DNA of 64,000 bases from Paenarthrobacter ureafaciens (GCF_004028095.1 NZ_SBHM01000007.1:310001-374000); one strand, 5' to 3'. Positions 36,434 through 45,283 are shown, numbered from the stretch's first letter. Notes: generated by a model not told the origin, from the sequence alone. Made by a program: numbers and translations.

Positions 36434-37892
36434 AGGAGAACAGCTCGCTCTTGGGCTGGTTGTTCTTGACCTTCTGCCAACCGAGCCACAGCACCACTGC
36501 GAAGAACGGAATGGTGGCCAAGGTCCAGAGGCCCAGCAGGAAGACGTCGCCGGTGGTCTTGTCCGTGACGGTGTCGAAGCCGATCAGGACCGTAATGGCC
36601 AGCAGCGCCACGAGGCCGATCCAGCTGGTCCAGGGCGAGCCCGGCATGGGCAGGGAGGACACGTTACCGCGCTTCTTGCGCAGCGCGATCTGGCTCGCGA
36701 AGATCGAACCCCATGTGAAAATCACGCCAATGGAAGCGGTGTTCAGCGCGAGGTCGAACGCGTGCGAACCACCCAGCCAGATGTTCAGGAGGATGCCCAC
36801 CAGGTACACGCCGCCGATCGCCAGGATGGCCGCAAACGGCACGTGACGGGAGGACATCCGGGTCAGCCACTGCGGAGCGTGCCCGTTGTTGGCCATGGTG
36901 CGGAAGATGCGGCCGATCGAGTACAGGCCGGAGTTGCAGGAAGAAAGCGCTGCGGTGATGACGATCATGTTCATCACATCGCCCATCCAGCCCAGGCCCA
37001 TCTGACCGAACACGGTGACGAACGGCGACGTGCCGGCTACGTACTGGTCGGACGGGAGGAGCATGGCCAACAGGGTCACGGAACCGACGTAGAAGACCAC
37101 AATGCGGAAGACGACGGCGCGGATCGCCTTGGGAACTTCACGTTCCGGATTCTCCATCTCACCTGCGGTGATGCCCACGAGCTCGATTGCGTTGTAGGCG
37201 AAGATCACGGCGTTCAGGACGAGGATCATCACCAGGCCGCCCTTGGGGAACATCCCGCCGTCGGAGTGGAAGAGGTTGGCTACGGAAGCGTTGCCGTCGC
37301 CCACTTGTGCGTTGGTGACCACCATGAAGGTGCCCACAGCCAGGAAGATCACGATCGCGGCGACCTTGAGGCAGGAAGCCCAGAATTCGAATTCACCGAA
37401 GGCCTTGACGCTGAACAGATTCACGGCCACCAGCAGCACCAGCGCTGCGATGGCGGAGAGTTCAACCGGAACATTCGGGAAGAAGAACTGGAAGTAGAGG
37501 CCGATCGCGATCAGTTCCGCGATGCCGGTCATGGCCCAGTTGATGAAGTACATCCAACCGGACAGGTACGCGCCTTTCTTGCCGAACATTTCACCGGCGT
37601 AGCTCACGAACGAGCCCGAGGTCTGGCGGTACATGATGAGTTCGCCCAAGGCGCGCATCAGGAGGTAGGCGATGACGCCGGCAATGGCGTAGGAGAAGAT
37701 CAGAGCCGGGCCGGTGGAAGCCAAACGGCCACCTGCGCCCATGAACAGGCCAACGCCGATCGCGCCGCCCATGGCAATCATGGTCACGTGACGGCGGCTG
37801 AGCGTCTTCTGGTAACCCTCTGCGCTGAGGGTGGAGCCTGCGGCCGTGGATGGGGCCGTGGGCTTGAGGTCTGTGGGGGTACTTTGCGGCAC
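36432..37892 (-). CDS. Amino acid permease (APC superfamily, AAT family)
   Basis: A 12-helix amino acid/proton symporter of 486 residues. After a Pro/Thr-rich tail it starts with QKTLSRRHVTMIAMGGAIGVGLFMG (helix 1 with the substrate-binding GxG-type break), and has the EFEFW segment and ELVGITAGEMENPEREVPKA, characteristic of the AAT family that carries asparagine, GABA, D-Ala/D-Ser or aromatic residues. The substrate cannot be decided. The GTG at 37892 has an AAGGA ribosome site. The 224-bp upstream gap to the ABC-F gene has no other feature I can name. Confidence 0.9.
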   Translation of the reverse strand: MPQSTPTDLKPTAPSTAAGSTLSAEGYQKTLSRRHVTMIAMGGAIGVGLFMGAGGRLASTGPALIFSYAIAGVIAYLLMRALGELIMYRQTSGSFVSYAGEMFGKKGAYLSGWMYFINWAMTGIAELIAIGLYFQFFFPNVPVELSAIAALVLLVAVNLFSVKAFGEFEFWASCLKVAAIVIFLAVGTFMVVTNAQVGDGNASVANLFHSDGGMFPKGGLVMILVLNAVIFAYNAIELVGITAGEMENPEREVPKAIRAVVFRIVVFYVGSVTLLAMLLPSDQYVAGTSPFVTVFGQMGLGWMGDVMNMIVITAALSSCNSGLYSIGRIFRTMANNGHAPQWLTRMSSRHVPFAAILAIGGVYLVGILLNIWLGGSHAFDLALNTASIGVIFTWGSIFASQIALRKKRGNVSSLPMPGSPWTSWIGLVALLAITVLIGFDTVTDKTTGDVFLLGLWTLATIPFFAVVLWLGWQKVKNNQPKSELFS

Positions 37893-38116
37893 AGCTGTTT
37901 CCTTGTGGGTTGGGGTCTTGCTGTAGGGGGCTGCGCCCGGTGCCGGAGCACGGGCGGTTTAGGCACAGGAAATTCGGAGATTTCCCCTTTGGGAATCCCG
38001 TTCTGTGACGTGGACCGCAGAACGTCGAACGTTCGCGCAACCCGTCTATCTTACGGCATGTGACGCGGCACCCGTGACGAAGGCAACAAATGGGCTCCTG
38101 AGCAGGGCAGGAACCA

Positions 38117-39778
38117 CTACAACAACCCGCCGTCCCGCATGCCGTACCGGACCCACGTTCCGGCCGCACCGGCGCCACCCGCACCTGCCGCGCACCGGTC
38201 GAACCACTCACCCAACGCACGGTCGTGGCTCACGATCACCACGGTCCCCGAAAAGGTTGCGAGCGCCGCCTCCAACTGCTCCACCAACACGGGAGCCAGA
38301 TGGTTGGTGGGTTCGTCCACGATCATGGTGTCGTAGCCGCCCAGCAGGATCCGGGCGAGGGCAAGCCGGCGTTGCTGCCCGGCCGAGAGCCCTCCAACCG
38401 GCACATGGAACTCCGCGGGACGGAACAGCCCCAGCCGCAACAGGTCCTCGGCATGGTCATCGATGGTGCCGCCCAGCCCGGCGGCAAAGGCCGGGAGCAG
38501 GCGCAGCTCCGGGCGGGAAGGCACGTCGAGTTCCTGCTGCAGGTAGCCGACCCTGCCTGGTGCAGCCACGGAACCGGAGGCTGGTTCCAGGACACCGGCC
38601 AGAACGGATAGCAGGGTGGATTTGCCGGCACCGTTGGGGCCGGTGATGAGGACCTTCTGCCCGGCTTCCACCCGCAGGTCGGTGGGCTGGAGACGGCCCG
38701 GAACGCTGACGCCGCGGGCTTCCAGGGCCGGCTCGGAGACGTCCACGGCCACCGAGCCCAAGGGAGCGGCAAGCTTCAGAGGTACCGGAGGCCGGTCCAC
38801 CGGGTTTTCCTCGAGCCTCCGGAGCCGCTCCTGGGCGTTGCGGACTTTGCTCGCGGCCGCCCGTTGCCACGTGCCGCTCTTGAAGCCGAAGGCCATCTTG
38901 TCCTTGTCCCGCCTGCGCCCGTAGCCCATGCGGTCCGCCACGGTGGCCGCTTGAAGCCGTTCGGCGGCGATGGCGTCCACCCAGCCTTCATACTGTTGGG
39001 CCCAGCGGGCGCGTTCGGCAGCTTTCTCGCGAAGGTAGCCGTCGTAGCCGTTTCCGTAGCGGTTCACGGAGCGACGATCAGCATCCACCTCAATGATGGT
39101 GCTGGCAACTTTCTTCAGCAGGACGCGGTCGTGGGAGACAACCACCACGGTTCCCCGGTGCGCAGCCAGCCGGGACTCCAACCAGGCGGTGCCGGTGGCG
39201 TCGAGGTGGTTGGTGGGCTCGTCCAGGAGCAGGGCTTCTGCGGGGTCGGCGAGCAGGCAGGCGAGCGCTACCCGCTCTTGCTCGCCGCCGGACAGGGAGC
39301 CAAGCGTTCGACGGCGGTCCACGCCTCCCAGCCCCAGCTTGTCCAGCGCTGCTTCCACCCGGGATTCGGCGGCGTACCCTTCGCGGAGCTGGTATTCGGT
39401 TTGCAGGCTGCCGTAGAGCTCAAGCGTCTCCGTGTCGGCCTCGGACAGTCCGCGTTCCAGTTCGGCAATGTGCGCTTCGAGGGAACGGAGCGCACCAAGG
39501 GAGGCGTCGATGGCGTCCCCCACGGTCAGCGACTCCGCCATCCCGTGTGTCTGCGCGAGGTAACCCACGCGGTAGGCGGGGTTGCCGGAGAAGCCCGCTT
39601 CGCCGTCGTCGGGCGTTTCGACCCCGGCCAGAAGGCGGAGCAGCGTGGATTTACCGGCACCGTTCTCGCCCACGACGGCAACATGCTCGCCGTGGGGGAT
39701 CACCAGGTGGACGGCATCAAAAAGTTGGCGGTCCCCGTAGCCGTGGGAGACGCCGGAAAGGTGCAGGTGGTCAGTCAT
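38117..39778 (-). CDS. ABC-F family ATPase
   Basis: A soluble protein of 553 residues with two ABC domains and no membrane segments. Walker A motifs GENGAGKSTLL and GPNGAGKSTLL, signatures LSGGEQERVALA and LSAGQQRRLALA, and LLLDEPTNHLD / MIVDEPTNHL are intact. A charged linker (about 240-310) joins them, as in ribosome-binding ABC-F proteins. Members act in translation or in ribosomal protection against antibiotics; which one applies cannot be read off. The ATG at 39778 is used; an in-frame TTG at 39856 would add 26 residues. It follows the metal transporter operon on the same strand. Confidence 0.9.
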   Translation of the reverse strand: MTDHLHLSGVSHGYGDRQLFDAVHLVIPHGEHVAVVGENGAGKSTLLRLLAGVETPDDGEAGFSGNPAYRVGYLAQTHGMAESLTVGDAIDASLGALRSLEAHIAELERGLSEADTETLELYGSLQTEYQLREGYAAESRVEAALDKLGLGGVDRRRTLGSLSGGEQERVALACLLADPAEALLLDEPTNHLDATGTAWLESRLAAHRGTVVVVSHDRVLLKKVASTIIEVDADRRSVNRYGNGYDGYLREKAAERARWAQQYEGWVDAIAAERLQAATVADRMGYGRRRDKDKMAFGFKSGTWQRAAASKVRNAQERLRRLEENPVDRPPVPLKLAAPLGSVAVDVSEPALEARGVSVPGRLQPTDLRVEAGQKVLITGPNGAGKSTLLSVLAGVLEPASGSVAAPGRVGYLQQELDVPSRPELRLLPAFAAGLGGTIDDHAEDLLRLGLFRPAEFHVPVGGLSAGQQRRLALARILLGGYDTMIVDEPTNHLAPVLVEQLEAALATFSGTVVIVSHDRALGEWFDRCAAGAGGAGAAGTWVRYGMRDGGLL

Positions 39779-39852
39779 GAGGTGTCCTCGCGAGTCCGTA
39801 GCAGGCAGGTGGCCATGGGTGTACGGGGGATGCAGCCGGATAGTGGCTGCTC

Positions 39853-39864
39853 TCAAGACTTCAT
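39853..39864 (-). promoter_or_regulatory. Possible three-codon leader peptide (MKS) before the ABC-F gene
   Basis: ATGAAGTCTTGA lies 75 nt before the ABC-F start, just after a TTGACG -35-like box (39895-39900), and is followed by a small GCAGCC/GGCTGC hairpin. Such mini-ORFs occur in antibiotic-inducible leaders, but the match could be chance. Confidence 0.25.
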
Positions 39865-39904
39865 CGGTCCAGACTGCCCGCTGGGAAGCGGGCGCGTCAA
39901 GGCC

Positions 39905-40765
39905 TTAGACGGCCAGTGCCCGCTTCCGCCGGGCTTTCGCGAGCCGGGTTCCGATGAGCCCCTGCCGCGGGCTGAACAAGTACACGACGGCGAACACCGC
40001 ACCTTGGGTGACCACCACCATGGCACCCGAGGCGGTGTCCAGGTAGTAGCTCAGGTAGATGCCCGCCACGGAGCACACCACGGAGATCACGGGGGCAATG
40101 ACCAGCATCCGGTTGAAACGGTCCGTCAGCAGGTAGGCCGTGGAGCCGGGAATGATGAGCATCGCCACCACCAGGACGACGCCGACGGTCTGCAACGCAA
40201 CCACAGAGGTCAGGGCGAGCAATCCCAGCAGGAGGGCGCCCAGCAGCCGTGGCGAGAGGCCGATTGCGTGGGCGTGCGTGGGGTCGAAGGCGTAGAGCGT
40301 CAGGTCCCGCCTCTTGAGGATCAAAATAGCGAAGGCGACGGCCCCGAGAATGACCACTTGGATCAGGTCCGGGACGCTTACGCCCAGCAGGTTGCCGAAG
40401 ATGATGTGGTTCAGGTCGGTTTGGCTGGGCGTCACGGAAATCAGCACCAGGCCAAAGGCAAAGAGTGAGGTGAAGACGATCCCGATCGCCGCATCCTCCT
40501 TGACCCGGCTGGTGTTCCGCACAACGCCGATGAGGGTCACCGCCAAGAGCGCGAACACCAAAGCGCCCAGCGCGAACGGCGCACCCACGATGTAGGCCAG
40601 CACGACGCCGGGAAGCACCGCATGGGACACGGCGTCACCCATGAGGGACCAGCCGATGAGGACCAGCCAGCAGCTGAGCACGGCGCACACCACTGCGGCG
40701 ATGGCCGTGGTGGCGAGGGCACGGACCATGAAGTCGTAGCTGAGGGGTTCGAGCAGGAATTCCAT
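39905..40765 (-). CDS. Metal ABC transporter permease (MntB/ZnuB family)
   Basis: The membrane subunit of a metal-ion ABC importer, 286 residues with about eight or nine helices. It has the family signature in GWSLMGDAVSHAVLPGVVLAYIVG near residue 35 and TVGVVLVVAMLIIPGSTAYLLTDRF. It is the third gene of the binding protein-ATPase-permease operon (1-nt gap to the ATPase gene). Manganese is favoured over zinc from the binding protein. The C-terminus is basic (LAKARRKRALAV). Confidence 0.9.
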   Translation of the reverse strand: MEFLLEPLSYDFMVRALATTAIAAVVCAVLSCWLVLIGWSLMGDAVSHAVLPGVVLAYIVGAPFALGALVFALLAVTLIGVVRNTSRVKEDAAIGIVFTSLFAFGLVLISVTPSQTDLNHIIFGNLLGVSVPDLIQVVILGAVAFAILILKRRDLTLYAFDPTHAHAIGLSPRLLGALLLGLLALTSVVALQTVGVVLVVAMLIIPGSTAYLLTDRFNRMLVIAPVISVVCSVAGIYLSYYLDTASGAMVVVTQGAVFAVVYLFSPRQGLIGTRLAKARRKRALAV

Positions 40766-40766
40766 C

Positions 40767-41501
40767 TCAGCCCCTGTTCATGACGTCGAGGCCGAAAGCC
40801 ATGGCCAGGTTTTCCGGTTGCAGCACCACGTCCGGACTTCCGTGCATCAGTACTTTGCGCATGAGGAGGACTGCTTCGTCGCAGAGTTGCGGGAGCGCAT
40901 GGAGATCGTGGGTGGAGACCAGGATGGTGGCGCCATCGGCGGCCAATTCCTTGAGCAGCCGGGTGATGGTGGCCTCGGAGCGTTTGTCCACCCCGGCGAA
41001 CGGTTCATCGAGCAGCATCATGGTGGCGTCCTGGGCAATGCCCCGGGCCACGAAGGCGCGTTTCTTCTGCCCGCCGGACAGTTGCCCGATTTGGCGGTCG
41101 GCAAAGTCAGCCAGTTCCACGCGTTCCAAGGCGTGCTCGACGGCGTCGCGGTCGGCTTTGCGGGGCCGGCGCGTGAAACCCAGATGCCCGTAGCGGCCCA
41201 TCATCACTACGTCGCGGACGGACAACGGGAAGGCCCAGTCCACTTCTTCGCTTTGTGGAACGTAACCGATGCCCGCCTCTTTGCGGATCTTTGCCGGCGG
41301 GTGGCCGTTGACCAGGACCCGCCCGGTGTCCGGCTTGACCATGCCCATGATGGTCTTGAACAGCGTGGACTTTCCCGAGCCGTTCATGCCCACGAGGCCG
41401 CAAATGCGGGAGCGTTCCAGGGTCAGCGATGCCGAGTCCAGCGCGAGCACCTCGCCGTAGTGGACGGTGACGTTTTCAACAGCAATAGCCGGGCTGCTCA
41501 T
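40767..41501 (-). CDS. Metal ABC transporter ATP-binding protein
   Basis: An ATPase of 244 residues energising metal import. Walker A GMNGSGKSTLF, signature LSGGQKKRAFVARG, Walker B MMLLDEPFAGVD and the switch His in STHDLHAL are all present. It overlaps the binding-protein gene by four bases. The EEVDWAFPLSVRDVVMMGRYG segment is typical of the manganese/zinc group. Confidence 0.92.
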   Translation of the reverse strand: MSSPAIAVENVTVHYGEVLALDSASLTLERSRICGLVGMNGSGKSTLFKTIMGMVKPDTGRVLVNGHPPAKIRKEAGIGYVPQSEEVDWAFPLSVRDVVMMGRYGHLGFTRRPRKADRDAVEHALERVELADFADRQIGQLSGGQKKRAFVARGIAQDATMMLLDEPFAGVDKRSEATITRLLKELAADGATILVSTHDLHALPQLCDEAVLLMRKVLMHGSPDVVLQPENLAMAFGLDVMNRG

Positions 41502-42442
41502 GCCGTTCCTCCCGTGAGGGCCTCGGTGATGATCTTGGCGTCGTGCCGGATCAGGTCCAGGTACGTGGGCACGGGGCCGTCCGCTTCAGACAGTGAATCT
41601 ACGTACAGCACTCCGCCGAACTTCGCTCCGGTGGCTCCCACCACTTGCTGCATGGGTGCATCGGACACGGTTGATTCGCAGAAGACTGCGGGCACCTGGT
41701 TGTCCTTGACGAACCCGATTGCCCGGGCGATTTGCTGCGGCGTGGCTTGCTGTTCAGCGTTTACGGCCCAGATGTAGACCTCTTTGAGGCCGGCGTCCCG
41801 GGCCAGGTAGGAGAACGCCCCTTCGCAGGTGACCAGTGCCCGGTGGTTTTCCGGCAGGACGGACAGCTTGGACACCATCTCGTCTTTCACTTCCTGCAGC
41901 CGGGAGTTGTAGGCCTTGGCGTTGGCTTCGAATTCGGAGGCATGCCCCGGAGCCAGGCCGGCAAAGGCCTTGGCCATGTTGTTTGCGTAGATCTGGACGT
42001 TGTCCGGCGACATCCAGGCATGCGGGTTGGGCTTGCCGCGGTAGCTGTCTTCGCCAATGTCCATGACTTTCACGCCCTCGCTGACTACGGCGTGGGGAAC
42101 GTCCAGGCCTTCGACGAACTGCGCGAACCAGGCTTCCAGGTTCAACCCGTTATCCAGAATGAGGTCCGCTTGCGCCGCCTTGCGGATGTCCCCGGGCGTG
42201 GGCTCGTAGCCGTGGATTTCCGCGCCTGCCTTGGTGATGGATTCCACCTGCAGTTTGTCTCCGGCGACGTTCTTTGCAATATCTGCAAGGACCGTGAAGG
42301 TGGTGAGTACAACGGGCTTGTCTGAGTTGCTCGCAGTGGAGTTGCCACCGCAGGCCGAGAGCCCCAGCACCACGGCAATGGAGGCCAGGAAAGCAACGAA
42401 ACGGCGGACAACTTTGGCGAGTCGAAACGGAAAGTTAGGCAT
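41498..42442 (-). CDS. Metal-binding lipoprotein of ABC importer (MntA/PsaA type)
   Basis: The cluster A-I solute-binding protein of 314 residues. It has a signal peptide with lipobox LGLSACGG (lipidated Cys near 31). Candidate metal ligands in order are His in AEIHGYEPTPGD, His in NPHAWMSPDN, Glu in CEGAFSYLARD and Asp near DSLSEADGPVPTYLD; two His plus Glu and Asp match the Mn/Fe-type PsaA/MntA set better than the His-rich ZnuA set. There is no His-rich loop. A promoter with TACAAT 7 nt before the ATG suggests a leaderless transcript. Confidence 0.9.
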   Translation of the reverse strand: MPNFPFRLAKVVRRFVAFLASIAVVLGLSACGGNSTASNSDKPVVLTTFTVLADIAKNVAGDKLQVESITKAGAEIHGYEPTPGDIRKAAQADLILDNGLNLEAWFAQFVEGLDVPHAVVSEGVKVMDIGEDSYRGKPNPHAWMSPDNVQIYANNMAKAFAGLAPGHASEFEANAKAYNSRLQEVKDEMVSKLSVLPENHRALVTCEGAFSYLARDAGLKEVYIWAVNAEQQATPQQIARAIGFVKDNQVPAVFCESTVSDAPMQQVVGATGAKFGGVLYVDSLSEADGPVPTYLDLIRHDAKIITEALTGGTA

Positions 42443-42449
42443 ACCGAAA

Positions 42450-42479
42450 ATTGTAGCGGCCCCCGGTTGCGGGCGGCAA
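42450..42479 (-). promoter_or_regulatory. Promoter of the metal transporter operon
   Basis: On the minus strand TTGCCG (42474-42479), an 18-bp spacer and TACAAT (42450-42455), 7 nt before the ATG at 42442. It lies back to back with the -10 box of the divergent CPBP gene. No clear MntR or DtxR box was recognised. Confidence 0.65.
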
Positions 42480-42482
42480 AGC

Positions 42483-42488
42483 TAGGCT
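42483..42488 (+). promoter_or_regulatory. -10 box (TAGGCT) of a leaderless promoter for the CPBP gene
   Basis: TAGGCT ends 6 nt before the ATG at 42495. Confidence 0.6.
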
Positions 42489-42494
42489 GTTCAT

Positions 42495-43223
42495 ATGGGC
42501 ACAATTTCCACGCAGACAAGGCTCTACAGGTTCAATGCCTTGGACGCTGCCGCCGTTGCCGCATACGTGGGCTTTACCCTGTACTTCACGTTCTTCGGCG
42601 CGTCCGTCGAGCGGCTGATGCTTCAGCTGTTTCCCGAGCCGGCCACAGCGTCCTACGCGGTCAACGCGGTCTTCTATGCCGCCGTCGGGCTTTTCGCCGT
42701 AGCCTCTGCCTGGCGGGTGGCCGGTCGCGACCTCAAAATCCTGGGCACGCGGCCGTGGTTCACGCTGGGCATGGTGCCGTTGGCGGTGGTGGCGATGCTG
42801 ATCCTCACCGCGCTCCTGGTGGCCGCGCTGGGGACCGCGCAGAGTTCCGAGAACCAACTGGGGATCCAAGGCCTGCTGCAGCAGGTGCCCGCTTGGCTGA
42901 TGGTTCCGTTGCTGGTGCTGGTGGGACCGTTCGTCGAGGAATACCTCTTCAGGCATTTGTTGATCGGGAAATTGTCCAAGTACGTCAACATCTGGGTGTG
43001 CTGCGCCATCTCCACCGTGGTGTTCGCATCGATCCACACAATCGGACGCGAGGGCCTGGAGTTGTCTGCGCTGGCGCCGTACCTTGGCATGGCCGTGGTC
43101 CTGGTGGGCGTCTACGTCTGGACGGGCAAGAACCTCATGTTCGCCTACTTCGTCCATGCGACCAAGAACCTCCTCGCCGTGGTGCTGATCTACGCAATCC
43201 CCGCGGAACTCCTCACCAACTGA
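42495..43223 (+). CDS. CPBP family intramembrane metalloprotease
   Basis: A polytopic membrane protein of 242 residues with the Abi/CAAX-protease signature: GPFVEEYLFRHLLIGKL (EExxxR), FASIH and FAYFVHATKN, which supply the two Glu and the His residues of the metal site. Bacterial members take part in peptide maturation or immunity; the substrate here is unknown. Its start shares a 52-bp divergent promoter region with the metal transporter. It is followed by a type B palindrome split by an IS. Confidence 0.88.
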   Translation: MGTISTQTRLYRFNALDAAAVAAYVGFTLYFTFFGASVERLMLQLFPEPATASYAVNAVFYAAVGLFAVASAWRVAGRDLKILGTRPWFTLGMVPLAVVAMLILTALLVAALGTAQSSENQLGIQGLLQQVPAWLMVPLLVLVGPFVEEYLFRHLLIGKLSKYVNIWVCCAISTVVFASIHTIGREGLELSALAPYLGMAVVLVGVYVWTGKNLMFAYFVHATKNLLAVVLIYAIPAELLTN

Positions 43224-43284
43224 CCGCACCCCCAAACCACCCAACCAGGTCGCATTTGTGCACGTTTTGAGCCCTGAAAACGCG

Positions 43285-44733
43285 TGTGGAGTCTCATGAC
43301 TTAATAGACAGTTCTGTCTCATGACTTCGTAGACACTCTGTCTCAGGACATCGTGGACACTTAGCTTGCGGGTTTGCTGCTATGCATGAGCAAACCCCAA
43401 CCGGACATCAAGATCCGGCATGCTGTGGCAACGTGGTCCGAGGATTCGCCCAGAGGCGCGGTTACTGCGTTCTGCAGGAAGCACAATGTCTCCCGGGCCT
43501 GGTTCTACCGGGTCCGGGCGGCGGCTGCCGAGGTGGGGCCGGTGAAGGCATTGGAGAAAAAGCCCACGATTCCAAGAACCATGCCGGCCCTGACCCCACA
43601 GGCGATGATCGAGTTGCTGCTCGGTACCCGGGCGGAACTGCAGGAGAGCGGGCAGGACCACGGTCCGCTTTCTGTCATCGCGAAGCTCTCACGACAAGGC
43701 TTCACACCGCCCTCGCGTGCCACCGTGGCCAGGATCTTTTCCCGGGCCGGTGTCGTGATGCCCGAACCGCGGAAGAAGCCTCGAAGCGCCTACAAAAGGT
43801 TCGTCTATCCGCAACCCAACGCGTGCTGGCAAATCGACTCGACCGAATGGCAGCTCGCCAGCGGCAAGAAGGTAGCCATCTTCCAACTCATCGATGATCA
43901 TTCGCGTTTGGCGCTGGCGTCCCTGGTCGCACCCGGCGAAACCAGCGCCGCCGCAATCGCCGTCGTTACCCAGGCCATCGAACGCCACGGAGCACCGCAG
44001 AAGTTCCTTTCCGACAACGGCTCGGCACTGAATCCCACCCGCCGCGGCCGCACCGGGGCCCTCGTGGAGTTCCTCAAAGCCAAAGGCATCGAACCGATAA
44101 CGGGCAAACCCTACAAACCCACCACCCAAGGCAAGAACGAACGCTTCCACCAAACCCTGCACCGATACCTGCACAGGCAACTCCCGGCCCCTTCAATGGC
44201 TGCCCTGCAACTGCAGGTCGACGCTTTCGATCTCTACTACAACAACGAACGCGAACATCAAGGCCTACCCGCGGGAACGACGCCCTATGAGGCCTGGAAC
44301 GCCACCCCGAAAACGCCCCCGCCAACCGTTCCTGAGCAAGTCACGCCCGCAACGGACAGGCAAAGCGCGCACCGAACAGTGAACCGGAACGGGTCCGTGA
44401 CGATCCTAGGAACCCACTTCAAAATGGGCAAAGAACACACCGGCACCACCGTGCACATCATCTACGACGACACCACCATCATGTTCTTCGGAGCACAAGG
44501 CACCGAGATCATCACTCACCCCAGACCTCCGCACGGAACCACCTACGTCGGCAACGGAAAACCCTCAGGAGTCGTCGCAGACCCACAAGGCACCCGCAAG
44601 AAACGAACAAAGTACCCGCCCCGCAGAGGCCGACAAACAAAGTCCCAAGACGAAGTGTCCACACAGTCGTGAGACAACAACCGTCCACGAAGTCATGAGA
44701 CATGAAGTGTCTACAAGGTCATGAGACATGACA
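43285..44733 (+). mobile_element. IS481-type insertion sequence with iterated ends, complete
   Basis: The element is 1449 bp, beginning TGTGGAGTCTCATGAC and ending (reverse complement) TGTCATGTCTCATGAC. Each end carries about three spaced copies of a motif like GTCTCATGACTTCGTAGACA in inverted orientation, likely transposase-binding sites. It is flanked by a direct repeat GCCCTGAAAACGCG (43271-43284 and 44734-44747; 15 bp if the preceding A is counted), within the 4-15 bp range of the family. It is unrelated in length and ends to the IS at 21005. Confidence 0.9.
43386..44672 (+). CDS. IS481-family DDE transposase (large form)
   Basis: A transposase of 428 residues. The N-terminal HTH (GAVTAFCRKHNVSRAWFYRV) is followed by a second winged-helix region and the rve domain with CWQIDSTEW, KFLSDNGSALN and GKNERFHQTLHRYL (DDE triad). 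A C-terminal extension of about 100 residues (NRNGSVTILGTHFKMGKEH onward) is typical of this longer group. The ATG at 43386 was used as the first Met before conserved sequence; GTG/TTG codons further upstream remain possible. The frame is intact. Confidence 0.9.
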   Translation: MSKPQPDIKIRHAVATWSEDSPRGAVTAFCRKHNVSRAWFYRVRAAAAEVGPVKALEKKPTIPRTMPALTPQAMIELLLGTRAELQESGQDHGPLSVIAKLSRQGFTPPSRATVARIFSRAGVVMPEPRKKPRSAYKRFVYPQPNACWQIDSTEWQLASGKKVAIFQLIDDHSRLALASLVAPGETSAAAIAVVTQAIERHGAPQKFLSDNGSALNPTRRGRTGALVEFLKAKGIEPITGKPYKPTTQGKNERFHQTLHRYLHRQLPAPSMAALQLQVDAFDLYYNNEREHQGLPAGTTPYEAWNATPKTPPPTVPEQVTPATDRQSAHRTVNRNGSVTILGTHFKMGKEHTGTTVHIIYDDTTIMFFGAQGTEIITHPRPPHGTTYVGNGKPSGVVADPQGTRKKRTKYPPRRGRQTKSQDEVSTQS

Positions 44734-44822
44734 GCCCTGAAAACGCGCACAAATGCGACCCAGTTGGGGGAACCCGGACGGAAGGTGACCGCAAAGTCCT
44801 ACCCGGCCACCCGCAGCGGGAT

Positions 44823-44828
44823 TAGCTT
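44823..44828 (+). promoter_or_regulatory. -10 box (TAGCTT) of a leaderless promoter for the VOC gene
   Basis: TAGCTT ends 7 nt before the ATG at 44836. It decides the start; a longer frame would extend into the palindrome and the IS end. Confidence 0.55.
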
Positions 44829-44835
44829 GGAGCAC

Positions 44836-45273
44836 ATGACACTCAACATCCAGGTGGTAGTGGACTGCAAGAACCCGCACGAGCTCGCCGATTGGTGGGC
44901 CGAGACCCTCGAATGGACGGTCGAGCCGCAGGACGAGGACTTCATCCGGTCCATGATCCGGAAGGGCTATGCAACCGAGGACCAAACCATCACGCACAAC
45001 GGCAAGCTGGTGTGGGCCGAAGGCTGCGCGATCGTTCCGGCCGAGGACAAGGATCCCAAGACCGGCCGGCGGATCCTCTTCCAGACGGACCCGAACCCGA
45101 AGAGCGTCAAGAACCGGGTGCACTGGGACGTGCGCCTGGACGGCCGGGACAAGGACGTGGTCCGCAAGGAACTGGAAGCGCGCGGTGCCACCCATCTGTG
45201 GACCGCCAGCCAGGGGCCGCACGAGTGGCACACCATGGCCGACCCCGAAGGCAACGAGTTCTGCATCAGCTGA
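44836..45273 (+). CDS. VOC family (glyoxalase-like) protein
   Basis: A VOC-domain protein of 145 residues of the actinobacterial glyoxalase-like type: NIQVVVDCKNPHELADWWAE at the start, RVHWDVRLDGRD in the middle and HTMADPEGNEFCIS at the end. Substrate unknown. It lies between the IS and menB; it probably has its own promoter and is not part of menaquinone synthesis as far as sequence shows. Confidence 0.85.
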   Translation: MTLNIQVVVDCKNPHELADWWAETLEWTVEPQDEDFIRSMIRKGYATEDQTITHNGKLVWAEGCAIVPAEDKDPKTGRRILFQTDPNPKSVKNRVHWDVRLDGRDKDVVRKELEARGATHLWTASQGPHEWHTMADPEGNEFCIS

Positions 45274-45283
45274 GGAGCGTTAC

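Larger units (their letters stand above)
43240..44768. repeat. 66-bp palindromic element, type B, copy 3, split by an IS
   Basis: The left part is 43240-43284 and the right part 44748-44768; joined with one copy of the duplicated bases they give a 66-bp element from CCCAACCAGG to CAGTTGGG matching the other type B copies. The IS481-type element sits in its right half. Confidence 0.88.

Noticed and set aside
37893..38116. Riboswitch or attenuator upstream of the amino acid permease
   Set aside because: Only a short partial palindrome (GGAAATTCGG...ATTTCC) is visible; no known riboswitch pattern was recognised.
38864..40468. 534-codon plus-strand frame across the ABC-F and metal permease genes
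   Set aside because: It spans two unrelated genes and a gap on the opposite strand and has no recognisable domain.
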